Source: Bacillota bacterium (GTDB taxonomy: Bacteria; Bacillota; Clostridia; Oscillospirales; Acutalibacteraceae). From it: 64,000 nt of DNA. A program made the translations under genes and the position numbers. Below are positions 8,356 to 17,363 of this stretch, piece after piece. How positions within the stretch are numbered: the first letter of the stretch is position 1; each line of letters begins with the position of its first letter. The stretch is from NCBI GenBank assembly GCA_023458755.1, contig JAEWYE010000047.1, positions 86,027-150,026 of the forward strand. Reading direction: 5' to 3'. Under the pieces are notes generated by a model that had not been told where the DNA came from, did not search any database, and saw only the letters and a list, made by a program, of their open reading frames with translations.

Positions 8356-10211
8356 TTTTTGCACTCCGTTAAAATTGTTTTTATCATGCCTTTTTCGTCT
8401 AACCCTAACTCAGCAAGAGACTGCAGCATAGTCGCCTGCCTGACAAATTGATTATCAATTCCGCGTAAATAATATTGGCCGGAAAAACCGGACTGATTCA
8501 GCAAATAACTGAAATGTTCACCTGTACCGCCTTGCAGAATACCCTCCTCAAAAAAGAACACATTGCTTGCATTCACTGCAGTAGCAACCGCATCCGGGTC
8601 AATCGGCTTAATGCGATTCAGCTTAATAATTTTTGCGTTTATACCGTCTTCTTTTAACTTGCTTCTTGCCTGACAGGCAAAAGAAAACAATCTGCCATAT
8701 GTTACAATTACGATTTCGGCTTCCTTATCGCCGTAAAGGTCATAAGATTTATGGCTGATTGTAAAATCATAAGGCTTAAAATTCTGCTTGCCGCGCGGAT
8801 AGCGAACCGCTGCAATCCCCTCACAGTCATACAACGCACTATTTAAATCGGAATATAATTCCTCATAATAGGAAGGAGAAAAAACAGTAACATTCGGAAC
8901 CGAATTCAAAAAGGAGACATCAAAAATGCCCTGATGTGTCTCTCCATCCTCCCCTACAACACCTGCACGGTCAATTGCCAATACAATTTTGACATTTTGA
9001 ATTGCGCCGTCATGAATAATTTGGTCAAATGCGCGCTGTAAAAAACTCGAATAAATGGCGCAAATCGGCAGCATCCCTCCCGCAGCCAAACCGCCCGCAA
9101 ATGTAATGGCGTGTTCTTCTGCTATTCCCACATCAAAAAAGTTCTCCGGAAATTCATTTTTAAAATCCGTCAGGCCTGTCCCTGTTTGCATGGCAGCCGT
9201 AATCGCACAAATTCTTTGATCTTTACGCGCCAAATCACACAAATAGTTTCCAAATACACTGGAGAAGTTTTCGCCGGACGAGGGCATTTCTCCGGTTTTT
9301 ACATTAAATCCGGAAATTCCGTGGAACGCACCCGGATTTTTTTCTGCAAAGGTATATCCCTTTCCTTTTGAAGTTAAGATATGCAGAAGTACCGGATGAT
9401 TGATTTTTTTGGCGTTTTCTAAAACGTCCATTAATTTTTTCAGATCATGACCATCAAAGGGACCATAGTAAGTGAAGCCCAAATCTTCAAACAATGTGTT
9501 GCCATACAGCGACTGCTTCAGCATATTTTTGCATTTTTTCAATATTCGATGCAAGCGCTTACCGATTAACGGGATTTTATCCACTACGCTTTCGACATTG
9601 CCCTTCACTTTTAAATATCCTGGCTTTGTTCGGATATGTGCCAAATAACGCGCGATAGATCCCACATTGCGTGAAATGGACATTTTATTATCATTCAAAA
9701 TCACAATAAAATTCTTATTGAATCTGCCGGCGTTATTTAATCCTTCATAGGCTAAGCCTCCGGTCAGCGCACCGTCACCGATTACCGCAATAACATGCCC
9801 AGGGTCTCCACTTAATTTCTTGGCGTTCGCAAGCCCCAAAGCGGCTGAAATAGAAGTGCTGCTATGGCCTGCATTAAAGGCATCATAAGGACTTTCACGC
9901 CGGTTCGGGTAGCCGGAAAGACCGTTTTGCGTACGAATGGTAGCAATTTGTTTCCGCCTGCCGGTCAATATTTTATGTGTGTATGCTTGATGACCCACAT
10001 CCCATACAATTTGATCCTGAGGTACATCGAAAACACGGTGCAGTGCAATTGTAAGCTCTACAACGCCAAGATTTGACGCTAAATGACCGCCGTTGCTTGC
10101 AACCGTACGGATGATTTTTTGGCGAATTTCATCGCAAAGTTCATCCAGTTCTGTAGCGGACAACTTTTTTAAGTCATCCGGAGAATTTATTTTATTGAGA
10201 ATGTGATCCAT
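8352..10211 (-). CDS. dxs: 1-deoxy-D-xylulose-5-phosphate synthase
   Basis: This thiamine-diphosphate enzyme condenses pyruvate and glyceraldehyde 3-phosphate, the entry to the MEP isoprenoid pathway. The 619 residues hold an N-terminal TPP domain with GDGALTGG followed by NDN, a transketolase-like pyrimidine domain with the DRAG segment and a following EDGETHQG, and a C-terminal transketolase domain. The ATG has GAGGT nine bases upstream. The gene overlaps tlyA. A 183-base gap separates it from folD. No ispA or xseAB, which are often adjacent in other Firmicutes, is present here. Confidence 0.97.
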   Translation of the reverse strand: MDHILNKINSPDDLKKLSATELDELCDEIRQKIIRTVASNGGHLASNLGVVELTIALHRVFDVPQDQIVWDVGHQAYTHKILTGRRKQIATIRTQNGLSGYPNRRESPYDAFNAGHSSTSISAALGLANAKKLSGDPGHVIAVIGDGALTGGLAYEGLNNAGRFNKNFIVILNDNKMSISRNVGSIARYLAHIRTKPGYLKVKGNVESVVDKIPLIGKRLHRILKKCKNMLKQSLYGNTLFEDLGFTYYGPFDGHDLKKLMDVLENAKKINHPVLLHILTSKGKGYTFAEKNPGAFHGISGFNVKTGEMPSSGENFSSVFGNYLCDLARKDQRICAITAAMQTGTGLTDFKNEFPENFFDVGIAEEHAITFAGGLAAGGMLPICAIYSSFLQRAFDQIIHDGAIQNVKIVLAIDRAGVVGEDGETHQGIFDVSFLNSVPNVTVFSPSYYEELYSDLNSALYDCEGIAAVRYPRGKQNFKPYDFTISHKSYDLYGDKEAEIVIVTYGRLFSFACQARSKLKEDGINAKIIKLNRIKPIDPDAVATAVNASNVFFFEEGILQGGTGEHFSYLLNQSGFSGQYYLRGIDNQFVRQATMLQSLAELGLDEKGMIKTILTECKK

Positions 10212-10394
10212 TCTTTTGACCTCTGTTTACTACTTACTGCCGCGATCCTCACAAAATACTTATGTAATCAAATAACAACAGTATTAAAATCTAGGAAAAC
10301 GCTGATATACGCAATTCCAAAGCCACTTTGTCCAGAAGATTCGCAGTCTAGGATTACTGCCTGACGACTTAATTTGCGTATCCTTAAGTATTTG

Positions 10395-11252
10395 TTAATC
10401 CAAAATATCATTCTGGATTTTTGCCGCAACAATCGTATTTTTTAGGAGCATAGCAATGGTCATTGGACCAACGCCGCCCGGCACAGGGGTAATAAAGGAC
10501 GCTTTCTTTTCCACGTTTACAAAATCTACGTCTCCGCAAAGCTTTCCGTTTTCGTCACGGTCCATACCGACATCAATAACAACCGCACCCGGCTTCACCA
10601 TATCGGCAGTAACAAACTTCGGTTTGCCGATAGCGGCCACTAAAATATCTGCCTTTTGGCAAATTTCAGCAAGGTTTTTTGTTTTACTGTGACAAATAGT
10701 AACCGTGCCATTATTGTGCAGCAGGAGCATTGCCATCGGTTTTCCTACAATGTTGCTTCGGCCGATAACAACGCAGTTTTTTCCGCATATATCAATATTT
10801 GCGGAACGCAGCAACTCAATCACACCCGCCGGTGTACAGGGCAGAAAATGGAAATTCCCTATCATGATTCTGCCAACATTTGACGGATGAAACGCGTCAA
10901 CATCTTTGTTTGGCTGAATTGCTTCCACAATCGCCGTTTCATTCAGTCCATTCGGCAATGGAGACTGTACTAAAATGCCGTGAATATCCTTTTTTTGATT
11001 TAACCGATTTACCAAATCAAGCAATTCCTGTTGGCTTGTACTGGCGGGCAGCGCATATTCTTCGGAGTATACGCCAACTTCCGCACATGCTTTTTTCTTA
11101 TTGTTTACATATGTCCTGGAAGCAGGATCATCCCCGACGATAACAACTGCCAATCCAGGCATAATGCCTTTTGCTTTAAGCTGCAGCACCTCTTGCGCCA
11201 CCTGTGTACGTACCGAGGCAGCTACAGCCTTGCCATCAATAAGCTTCGCCAT
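10395..11252 (-). CDS. folD: Bifunctional methylenetetrahydrofolate dehydrogenase/cyclohydrolase
   Basis: Interconverts 5,10-methylene-, methenyl- and 10-formyl-tetrahydrofolate. Family motifs are visible: YVNNKKKACAEVG with the catalytic lysine, the QSPLPNGL loop, and PVPGGVGPMTIAMLLKNT near the C-terminus. The ATG at 11252 follows GGGAGGC by six bases. An in-frame ATG at 11267 forms part of that ribosome site and is unlikely to be used. The product is 285 residues. It begins 15 bases after the lgt stop, so it shares the upstream transcript. Confidence 0.96.
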   Translation of the reverse strand: MAKLIDGKAVAASVRTQVAQEVLQLKAKGIMPGLAVVIVGDDPASRTYVNNKKKACAEVGVYSEEYALPASTSQQELLDLVNRLNQKKDIHGILVQSPLPNGLNETAIVEAIQPNKDVDAFHPSNVGRIMIGNFHFLPCTPAGVIELLRSANIDICGKNCVVIGRSNIVGKPMAMLLLHNNGTVTICHSKTKNLAEICQKADILVAAIGKPKFVTADMVKPGAVVIDVGMDRDENGKLCGDVDFVNVEKKASFITPVPGGVGPMTIAMLLKNTIVAAKIQNDILD

Positions 11253-11267
11253 GGTTCTGCCTCCCAT

Positions 11268-12338
11268 TTATTCTTTTTCTTCAGTTGTATCATTATGAGC
11301 GGACTCTTCCGTCTTCTCTGACACAGAATCCTCTTTTTTTTCTTCCGCTGAACTTTCTTCCTGCTTAGCGGATTCTTCTTGATCTGCTAAGGCGTCGCTT
11401 TCATCCGCTTCATCATGGCCCAGTTCACCGAAAATTGTACTTACACCATCGTCAACTTCTTCTTCCGGTACTTCATCTACAATGGAGTTTAACGCCATGA
11501 CCTTCTTGGAACCGCAGCCGGTAAGGACAGTGCGATTACGAAAAACAATCAGCAATACAATTGCCGCAAGGACGGACACAGCAGCCACAAGCTGTGAAAT
11601 TCTTATAGGAAGATTACCGGGTATGACAATCGGAGCAACCAAGCTGTCGGTTCTGATTCCTTCAATAAAGAATCTGCCGATACCGTACCAAATTACGTAG
11701 CCCAAAAAGGTTTGTCCGTCATATCTCCTGAATTTTCGGGTGAAAATATGTAGCAGAATCAAACCTAAAACGCACCACAAAGATTCATAAAGGAAGCATG
11801 GATGAGCCGCGCCACCTACTACAGCATCGGTGTTTTCACTCTGCATTGCCCACAATACGTTCGTTTTGGTTCCAAAAGCTTCTTGGTTGACAAAATTGCC
11901 CCAGCGTCCAATTGCCTGACCAATCAAAAAGCCTAAGGCTGCAACATCCAAAACGGCAGGAACGCTTATTTTGCGGATTTTTGCCATAATTCCGCCAAAC
12001 AACAAGCCGCCGATAATACCGCCGTAAATGCCTAAGCCGCCATTTGTAATGTAAAAAATACTTATAGGATCTTTCAGATACTGTCCACTGGTATCGAAAG
12101 CAACGTAGTACAGCCTTGCACCGATAATACCGCCGATAAGGCCGACGATAATTACATCCAGCAATTTATCCTGATCGATTCTCATTTTTTTACAGCTTAC
12201 CATGCCATAGAAAAACGCGAGCAAAAAGCCGACTGCAATGATAACCCCATACCATCTGATTGGAAAACTGCCAATGTTAAATGCTACTGAATTGATTTTA
12301 AAACTCCATCCAAGGTTTGGAAACTGAACATTATACAT
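11268..12338 (-). CDS. lgt: Prolipoprotein diacylglyceryl transferase with acidic tail
   Basis: Transfers diacylglycerol from phosphatidylglycerol to the lipobox cysteine of prolipoproteins, in the membrane. Seven membrane segments and the Lgt signature region (RWGNFVNQEAFG) are present. The NGGLGIYGG segment has tyrosine where the E. coli enzyme has histidine, as I recall from Gram-positive members. The core ends near residue 270. About 85 further residues are hydrophilic and rich in Glu, Asp and Ser, with no predicted fold that I recognise. That tail is absent from the minimal enzyme. Upstream, 16 bases away, is an M16 peptidase gene. folD follows. Confidence 0.94.
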   Translation of the reverse strand: MYNVQFPNLGWSFKINSVAFNIGSFPIRWYGVIIAVGFLLAFFYGMVSCKKMRIDQDKLLDVIIVGLIGGIIGARLYYVAFDTSGQYLKDPISIFYITNGGLGIYGGIIGGLLFGGIMAKIRKISVPAVLDVAALGFLIGQAIGRWGNFVNQEAFGTKTNVLWAMQSENTDAVVGGAAHPCFLYESLWCVLGLILLHIFTRKFRRYDGQTFLGYVIWYGIGRFFIEGIRTDSLVAPIVIPGNLPIRISQLVAAVSVLAAIVLLIVFRNRTVLTGCGSKKVMALNSIVDEVPEEEVDDGVSTIFGELGHDEADESDALADQEESAKQEESSAEEKKEDSVSEKTEESAHNDTTEEKE

Positions 12339-12354
12339 TTTTCGTATCCTCCTA

Positions 12355-13629
12355 TTATTTAAGCGGTGAAACTATTGACAATGCAGAATAATCCGCATTC
12401 AACTGAACGTTCAGCCGATTTTGCACCGATTGCAAATCCGCATTTGCGATGTCATCCATGTATCCGTACAGCTGACGATTTGTGAAAGTTAATGAGACCA
12501 AGGCATTTGCAATATTTTCTGCGCTGTTTAAAGAAGCTACATTACGGCCATAAACTGCTTTTTTCGCTCTTTCAAATGCAGCTTGATTGATACCCTCTCT
12601 GCGTAGACGGTCGACTTCCTGCTTAATAGCCTCTGCAACCGCATCCGGATCTTTGGATTCGCCTGCAAAAATGACTGCCGCATAACCGGGTCCTTCAAAA
12701 TATTCATTACTGAAGGATGACTCATTAATCAGCCCTGCATCCAATAGCTTGCGAAACAGCGGTGATGACTCAGATGCCATGACTTCCAATAAAATTTCGG
12801 TTTCTGCCATTTCTTTGGTAGTCAACCGTTTTCTCGCCGGTTCTTTGAAACCTAACTGAAAAAGCGGAACCGCGACAGAAAGCTTCTGCTCTGTTCGGCT
12901 CGTTACTACTTCACGAGGTTCTTCTTTAAATATACGGTCAATACTGACCGGCTTAGAAGGCTTGAGCATCTTGTCAGCAAGAGCCAGCACTTTGTCCACA
13001 TCTACATTTCCTGCTACGCATAGAACCATATTATTTAAATTATAGAACGTATTGTAGCAACGGTAAAGGTAATCTGGGGTGATTTCCGCAATGCTTTCCA
13101 CCGTACCCGCTATGTCAACCTTAACAGGGTGATTATGGTACAAGGCACGCAGTAAATTAAACATGACTCGCCATTGTGGGTCATCGTCATACATTCTGAT
13201 TTCCTGACCGATAATACCTTGTTCTTTTTGAACAGTTTTTTCTGTAAAATAAGGCGATTGAACAAAATCCAACAGAATTTCCAATGACTCATACACATTT
13301 TCCGTGCATGAGAATAAATAACAGGTAACATCAAAAGAGGTATAAGCGTTTGCGGATGCTCCGGTTTTGGCGTAGCGGCTGAACGCATCGCCATCTTCGC
13401 TTTCGAACAGCTTATGCTCCAAAAAATGTGCGATTCCTGCAGGGACCTCGTCTGCTGCATTTTCGTCAGAACGCTTAAAGGAAGTATCAACGGAACCATA
13501 TCTGGTGCCAAACACGGCATAGGTCGAATGGCTGTTTTCTTTCGGATAAACGAGAATCTGCAATCCGGAAGGATGATGAATTTCATAATAGCTGTCTCCG
13601 ACACGTTTGCTGCTTATTTTATTAATCAT
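12355..13629 (-). CDS. M16 family zinc peptidase, catalytic type (YfmH-like)
   Basis: A 424-residue insulinase/processing-peptidase homologue. The zinc-binding signature HxxEH is present as HFLEH near residue 70, followed downstream by the conserved glutamate region. It overlaps the upstream M16 gene by four bases (ATGA), so the two are translated together. The pairing resembles B. subtilis YfmF/YfmH and AlbE/AlbF, where one partner has the zinc site and the other lacks it. The substrate is unknown. Residues GYAAVIFAGESKDPD belong to the C-terminal M16 domain. Confidence 0.88.
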   Translation of the reverse strand: MINKISSKRVGDSYYEIHHPSGLQILVYPKENSHSTYAVFGTRYGSVDTSFKRSDENAADEVPAGIAHFLEHKLFESEDGDAFSRYAKTGASANAYTSFDVTCYLFSCTENVYESLEILLDFVQSPYFTEKTVQKEQGIIGQEIRMYDDDPQWRVMFNLLRALYHNHPVKVDIAGTVESIAEITPDYLYRCYNTFYNLNNMVLCVAGNVDVDKVLALADKMLKPSKPVSIDRIFKEEPREVVTSRTEQKLSVAVPLFQLGFKEPARKRLTTKEMAETEILLEVMASESSPLFRKLLDAGLINESSFSNEYFEGPGYAAVIFAGESKDPDAVAEAIKQEVDRLRREGINQAAFERAKKAVYGRNVASLNSAENIANALVSLTFTNRQLYGYMDDIANADLQSVQNRLNVQLNADYSALSIVSPLK

Positions 13630-14909
13630 GCCTGTTCATCCTCACTTCCCACCAAACGATAAACGGTATCCAAAGTAACCTTGTTTGCAGCCTCTATAAT
13701 CTGTTCACGTGTAACTGAACTAATCGCAGCAGCAGCTTCCTCCGGCGTCTGAATTTTATTCTGAAAGGTTTGTGAAACATACCAGCTTTCCAGTCCACCA
13801 AGATAATCGCCCAAGGTACGATAACTGTTGCACATGCTCATTTTAGCGGAGTTCAATTCTTCGTCATCAAAATTGCCCTTTTTAATTTCTTCTAACTGTA
13901 ATAGAATTTCAGCCTTTGCCTTTTCAATATTCTGTGTCTCGACGCCGCTTTCCACATAAAGAATCCCTTTATTGCTGTCATAACGTGAGGAACAATAATA
14001 GCAAAGACTCAATTTTTCTCTTACATTCAAAAACAACTTGGAATGAGGAGTTCCGCCGTAAAGTGCAGATAAAAGCTTAGCAGCCGCTACATTATCATCC
14101 GGAATCGCAGTGCCGGCCCGAAAGCCGAGAACAAGTTTGGATTGTGCAATATCCTGTTTTTCCGTGACATCTTTTACTTTTTCAACGGTACGGACAACCT
14201 CTGTACGGCAATCCGCAGCAGATGATCTGTTCAAAGCTTTAAACGCTTTGCAAAATCCCTCATAAACCGGTTCCGGATTACAGTCGCCCAATACCATAAC
14301 TTCAACTTTCGCATTCTGAAGAGCGTATTTCCATGCAGCAGATAACTCCGGACGTTCCACTTTCAAAATGTCTTCTTTGCTGCCGTACCGGCTGATGCCA
14401 AAAGGCTCATCAGCACACATAATCTGCTCACAGCGAAGTTTTGCATAGATGCGTTTATCATTATATTCGGAATCGATCATTTCGACGGTCTGCCGTTTTT
14501 CCTGGTCAAAGCCATCCTGTGGAAACAGGCCGTTTTCAAACGGCGGATCAAAAATTATACTGCAAAGCAGTTTGGCTAATTCCAAAGAAATATTTTCGCC
14601 GTTCAGTGCATAACGGTCTGCAAGTCCAACCGCGCAGACTGCCAGTACCTGAGCCTCGCCTAATTTTTGTACATCGGCATTGAGCTCAGCGCCATATAGT
14701 TCAGATAAACGTTCCGCTAATTTTGTGAAATCCGGATACTCGCGGCTGGCACGGCTTAACAAAAAAGGAAGCAGAGCGTTGCCTGCCGCTGTCTGCTTTT
14801 GTATTGGCAGCATAAAGTTAACGGAAATTCGCATGGTTTTAAATCTGGTATCTTTAATACTTCGAAAATTCACACCGTCGCATATGGAACGCTGCTCAAT
14901 TTCTACCAT
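13626..14909 (-). CDS. M16 family peptidase-like protein without HxxEH (YfmF-like)
   Basis: A 427-residue M16-fold protein. Where active members have HxxEH, the first ~100 residues carry no such motif (the matching region reads LLPFLLSRASREYPD). The second half retains the M16 C-terminal domain around LYGGTPHSKLFLNVREKLS, with its typical R-x-x-x-x-Y segment. It is probably the non-catalytic partner of the overlapping downstream HFLEH protein, as in YfmF/YfmH. The ATG is preceded by TTGGAGATG. It is the first gene of the run leading through lgt and folD. Confidence 0.85.
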   Translation of the reverse strand: MVEIEQRSICDGVNFRSIKDTRFKTMRISVNFMLPIQKQTAAGNALLPFLLSRASREYPDFTKLAERLSELYGAELNADVQKLGEAQVLAVCAVGLADRYALNGENISLELAKLLCSIIFDPPFENGLFPQDGFDQEKRQTVEMIDSEYNDKRIYAKLRCEQIMCADEPFGISRYGSKEDILKVERPELSAAWKYALQNAKVEVMVLGDCNPEPVYEGFCKAFKALNRSSAADCRTEVVRTVEKVKDVTEKQDIAQSKLVLGFRAGTAIPDDNVAAAKLLSALYGGTPHSKLFLNVREKLSLCYYCSSRYDSNKGILYVESGVETQNIEKAKAEILLQLEEIKKGNFDDEELNSAKMSMCNSYRTLGDYLGGLESWYVSQTFQNKIQTPEEAAAAISSVTREQIIEAANKVTLDTVYRLVGSEDEQA

Positions 14910-14951
14910 TAAATAATCATCTCCAAGAAATTTTTGGCTTAATTAAAATAT

Positions 14952-14960
14952 ATTATATCA
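14952..14960 (-). promoter_or_regulatory. Extended -10 promoter of the M16-lgt-folD unit
   Basis: TGATATAAT on the minus strand matches the extended -10 consensus (TG, one base, TATAAT), about 45 bases before the first M16 gene. No good -35 hexamer is visible at 17 bases, which an extended -10 can tolerate. Confidence 0.5.
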
Positions 14961-15025
14961 CAACGAACCACATTAGAAAAGAAATATTATTTGAAACAAT
15001 CAATGATTTTATTCAGCAGTCCCGG

Positions 15026-15054
15026 TTGTGCAAAAAAATGTGATATGTTATAAT
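15026..15054 (+). promoter_or_regulatory. Promoter of the EamA transporter gene
   Basis: TATAAT at 15049-15054 is preceded at 17 bases by TTGTGC, a partial -35 match. It lies 35 bases before the TTG start and is divergent from the M16 operon promoter. Confidence 0.5.
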
Positions 15055-15088
15055 AACTGCTATTGTTGAAATTAGAAGGTGTAAGAAT

Positions 15089-15991
15089 TTGAAATCATCC
15101 CGCAAACCTGCAATCGCACAGCTTTGTCTATTTATTGTAACGATTGTTTGGGGCAGTGCGTTTGTAATCGTTAAAAATACAATCGCATCCATACCGCCGA
15201 ATTATTTGGTTGCAATCCGCTTTTTTCTTGCATCCGCATTAATGTGCATCTGCTTTTTCCCACGGTTGAAAAAGATAAACCGAGGTTGCGTGATTGGCGG
15301 CATTATCATTGCGGTGCCTGCATATTTCGGTTATTTTCTGCAAACTGTCGGCCTGCAATACACCTCTGCCGGGAACAGTGCTTTTTTAACTGCTTTATAT
15401 GTGGTAATGGTGCCGTTTTTATACTGGTTTGCTCGTCACAAACATCCGGACCGCTATAACATTGCCGCAGCAATCATTTGCCTGATTGGCATCGGATTTA
15501 TCTCTCTGAACTCCAATTTTACTATGAATTTTGGTGATTCACTTTCACTGCTGTGCGGAATCTCGTTTGCGGTACAGATTGTAGCCATAAGTATTCTTAC
15601 CGAAAAGTACGACCCTATTCTGTTATCGCTTACACAGTTTTTATTTACTGCAATTATTGCTCTTATCGTCGCATTGTTTACGGAGCCTTTTCCTGTACAC
15701 TGGCAGGCAGATTCCATTTATTCGCTTATATATGTCGGCGTATTCAGCACAATGATTGCTCTGACGGTGCAAAACATCTGTCAAAAATATGTTGTCCCGT
15801 CAAAAGCCTCTCTGATCATGTCTTTGGAATCCGTTTTTGGCTGTCTGTTTGGTATTTTACTATTAGGGGAACAATTTACACCAAAAACCATCATCGGTTT
15901 TGTACTTGTCATGATTGCCATGATATTGTCCGAAACAAAGCTTTCATTTTTAAAAGGAAACAAAAAAGTGATCGATAAAACCAATACATAA
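15089..15991 (+). CDS. DMT superfamily (EamA) transporter
   Basis: A 300-residue integral membrane protein with about ten hydrophobic segments arranged as two EamA repeats (about 10-140 and 150-285). The N-terminal IVTIVWGSAFVIVK segment and the central SAGNSAFLTALYVV segment are typical. Such proteins export amino acids or other metabolites, but the substrate cannot be read from sequence. The start is TTG at 15089 with AGAAGGTG eight bases upstream. It is a single gene on the plus strand, ended by a bidirectional terminator shared with metY. Confidence 0.88.
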   Translation: MKSSRKPAIAQLCLFIVTIVWGSAFVIVKNTIASIPPNYLVAIRFFLASALMCICFFPRLKKINRGCVIGGIIIAVPAYFGYFLQTVGLQYTSAGNSAFLTALYVVMVPFLYWFARHKHPDRYNIAAAIICLIGIGFISLNSNFTMNFGDSLSLLCGISFAVQIVAISILTEKYDPILLSLTQFLFTAIIALIVALFTEPFPVHWQADSIYSLIYVGVFSTMIALTVQNICQKYVVPSKASLIMSLESVFGCLFGILLLGEQFTPKTIIGFVLVMIAMILSETKLSFLKGNKKVIDKTNT

Positions 15992-16017
15992 AAAACGCGC
16001 AAAATTACTGTAATGAC

Positions 16018-16060
16018 AACAGGGGCTGCCGCAAAATCAAATTGCGGCAGCCCCTGTTTT
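16018..16060. terminator. Bidirectional terminator between the EamA gene and metY
   Basis: A 17-pair stem containing AGGGGCTGCCGCAA and its complement has an A-run on the left and a T-run on the right. It lies between two convergent genes and can serve both. Confidence 0.9.
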
Positions 16061-16065
16061 ATCAT

Positions 16066-17349
16066 TTAAGCATTAGCAAGAGCTTGTTCAATATCGGCTA
16101 TGATGTCCTTCGCATTTTCAATACCTACAGAAAAACGAATCAAGTCCGGCGTTACACCTGCTTCAACCAACTGTTCATCGTTGAGTTGACGATGAGTTGT
16201 GCTGGCAGGATGCAGAACACAAGTGCGTAAATCTGCCACATGGGTAACAATCGAGGCTAATTTCAAACTGTCCATAAACTTCATAGCAGCTTCTCGGCCG
16301 CCCTTTACGCCAAATGATACAACGCCGCTGGAACCGTTCGGCATATATTTTTGCGCCAGCTGATAATATTTGCTGCTTTTCAGTCCAGGATAATTTACCC
16401 AGGAAATTTTATCGTTACTTTCAAGATAACCTGCAACACGAAGCGCATTGGAACAATGGCGCTCCATTCTTAATGCCAGAGTTTCAAGACCTAAATTCAA
16501 TAAGAACGCATTATGGGGGCTGGCAACCGCACCCAAGTCTCTCATCATGTGGACACGCGCTTTTGAAATGTATGCGGAATTTCCAAACTGTTTGGCATAT
16601 ACAACGCCGTGGTAAGATTCATCCGGCTCGGTAAATTCCGGGAACTTGCCGTTATTCCAATCAAATTTGCCGCTGTCAACGATTACACCGCCCATTTGCA
16701 CCGCATGACCATCCATGTATTTTGTTGTGGAATGAACCACGATATCCACGCCGAATTCAAACGGTCTGCAATTGATTGGTGTTGGAAATGTATTATCCAC
16801 AATTAATGGAACACCATGCTCATGTGCGGCATTCGCAAATAATTCTAAGTCCGTAACAATTAAAGACGGGTTTGCCAATGTTTCCGCAAACACACAGCGA
16901 GTGTTGCTCTTAAATGCAGCGTTCAGTTCTTCCTTGGTGGATTCAGCGGAAACGAAGGTAACTTCAATGCCCATTTCCTGCATGGTCTTATAAAACAAAT
17001 TAAAAGTGCCGCCGTAAATTGCGCTGGAACAAACCATATGGCCGCCGGCACGACAGATATTTAAAACTGAAATTAACGATGCCGCCTGGCCGGAAGATGT
17101 CAGCAGCGCACCAACGCCGCCTTCCAGAACAGCAATTTTTTTCTCGACGGCATCCAGTGTTGGATTGCCGAGACGGGTATAGAAAAATCCGTCATCCTCC
17201 AAATCAAAGAGTTTTCCCATGCTTTGTGCACTTTCATACTTAAATGTGGTGCTTTGCACAATCGGGAGCACCCTTGGTTCGCCGTTTTTGGGACTGTACC
17301 CTGCATGGATACAATTGGTATCAATTTGATATTCGCTCATTTTCTTCAT
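16066..17349 (-). CDS. metY: O-acetylhomoserine sulfhydrylase (homocysteine synthase)
   Basis: A PLP enzyme of the Cys/Met metabolism family that makes homocysteine from O-acetylhomoserine and sulfide. The 427 residues are the long form typical of MetY rather than MetB/MetC. The PLP lysine lies in STTKYMDGHA, and the phosphate-binding loop in SSGQAAS near residue 85. The C-terminal RFSVGIENAKDI is characteristic. It follows a zinc-ribbon protein gene by 14 bases in one transcript. Unlike metK in this window, no SAM riboswitch precedes the unit. Confidence 0.93.
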   Translation of the reverse strand: MKKMSEYQIDTNCIHAGYSPKNGEPRVLPIVQSTTFKYESAQSMGKLFDLEDDGFFYTRLGNPTLDAVEKKIAVLEGGVGALLTSSGQAASLISVLNICRAGGHMVCSSAIYGGTFNLFYKTMQEMGIEVTFVSAESTKEELNAAFKSNTRCVFAETLANPSLIVTDLELFANAAHEHGVPLIVDNTFPTPINCRPFEFGVDIVVHSTTKYMDGHAVQMGGVIVDSGKFDWNNGKFPEFTEPDESYHGVVYAKQFGNSAYISKARVHMMRDLGAVASPHNAFLLNLGLETLALRMERHCSNALRVAGYLESNDKISWVNYPGLKSSKYYQLAQKYMPNGSSGVVSFGVKGGREAAMKFMDSLKLASIVTHVADLRTCVLHPASTTHRQLNDEQLVEAGVTPDLIRFSVGIENAKDIIADIEQALANA

Positions 17350-17363
17350 TCCTATCTTTTATA

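Noticed and set aside
8355..8364. TlyA as a true hemolysin
   Set aside because: The domains are S4 plus FtsJ methyltransferase; the hemolysin label is historical.
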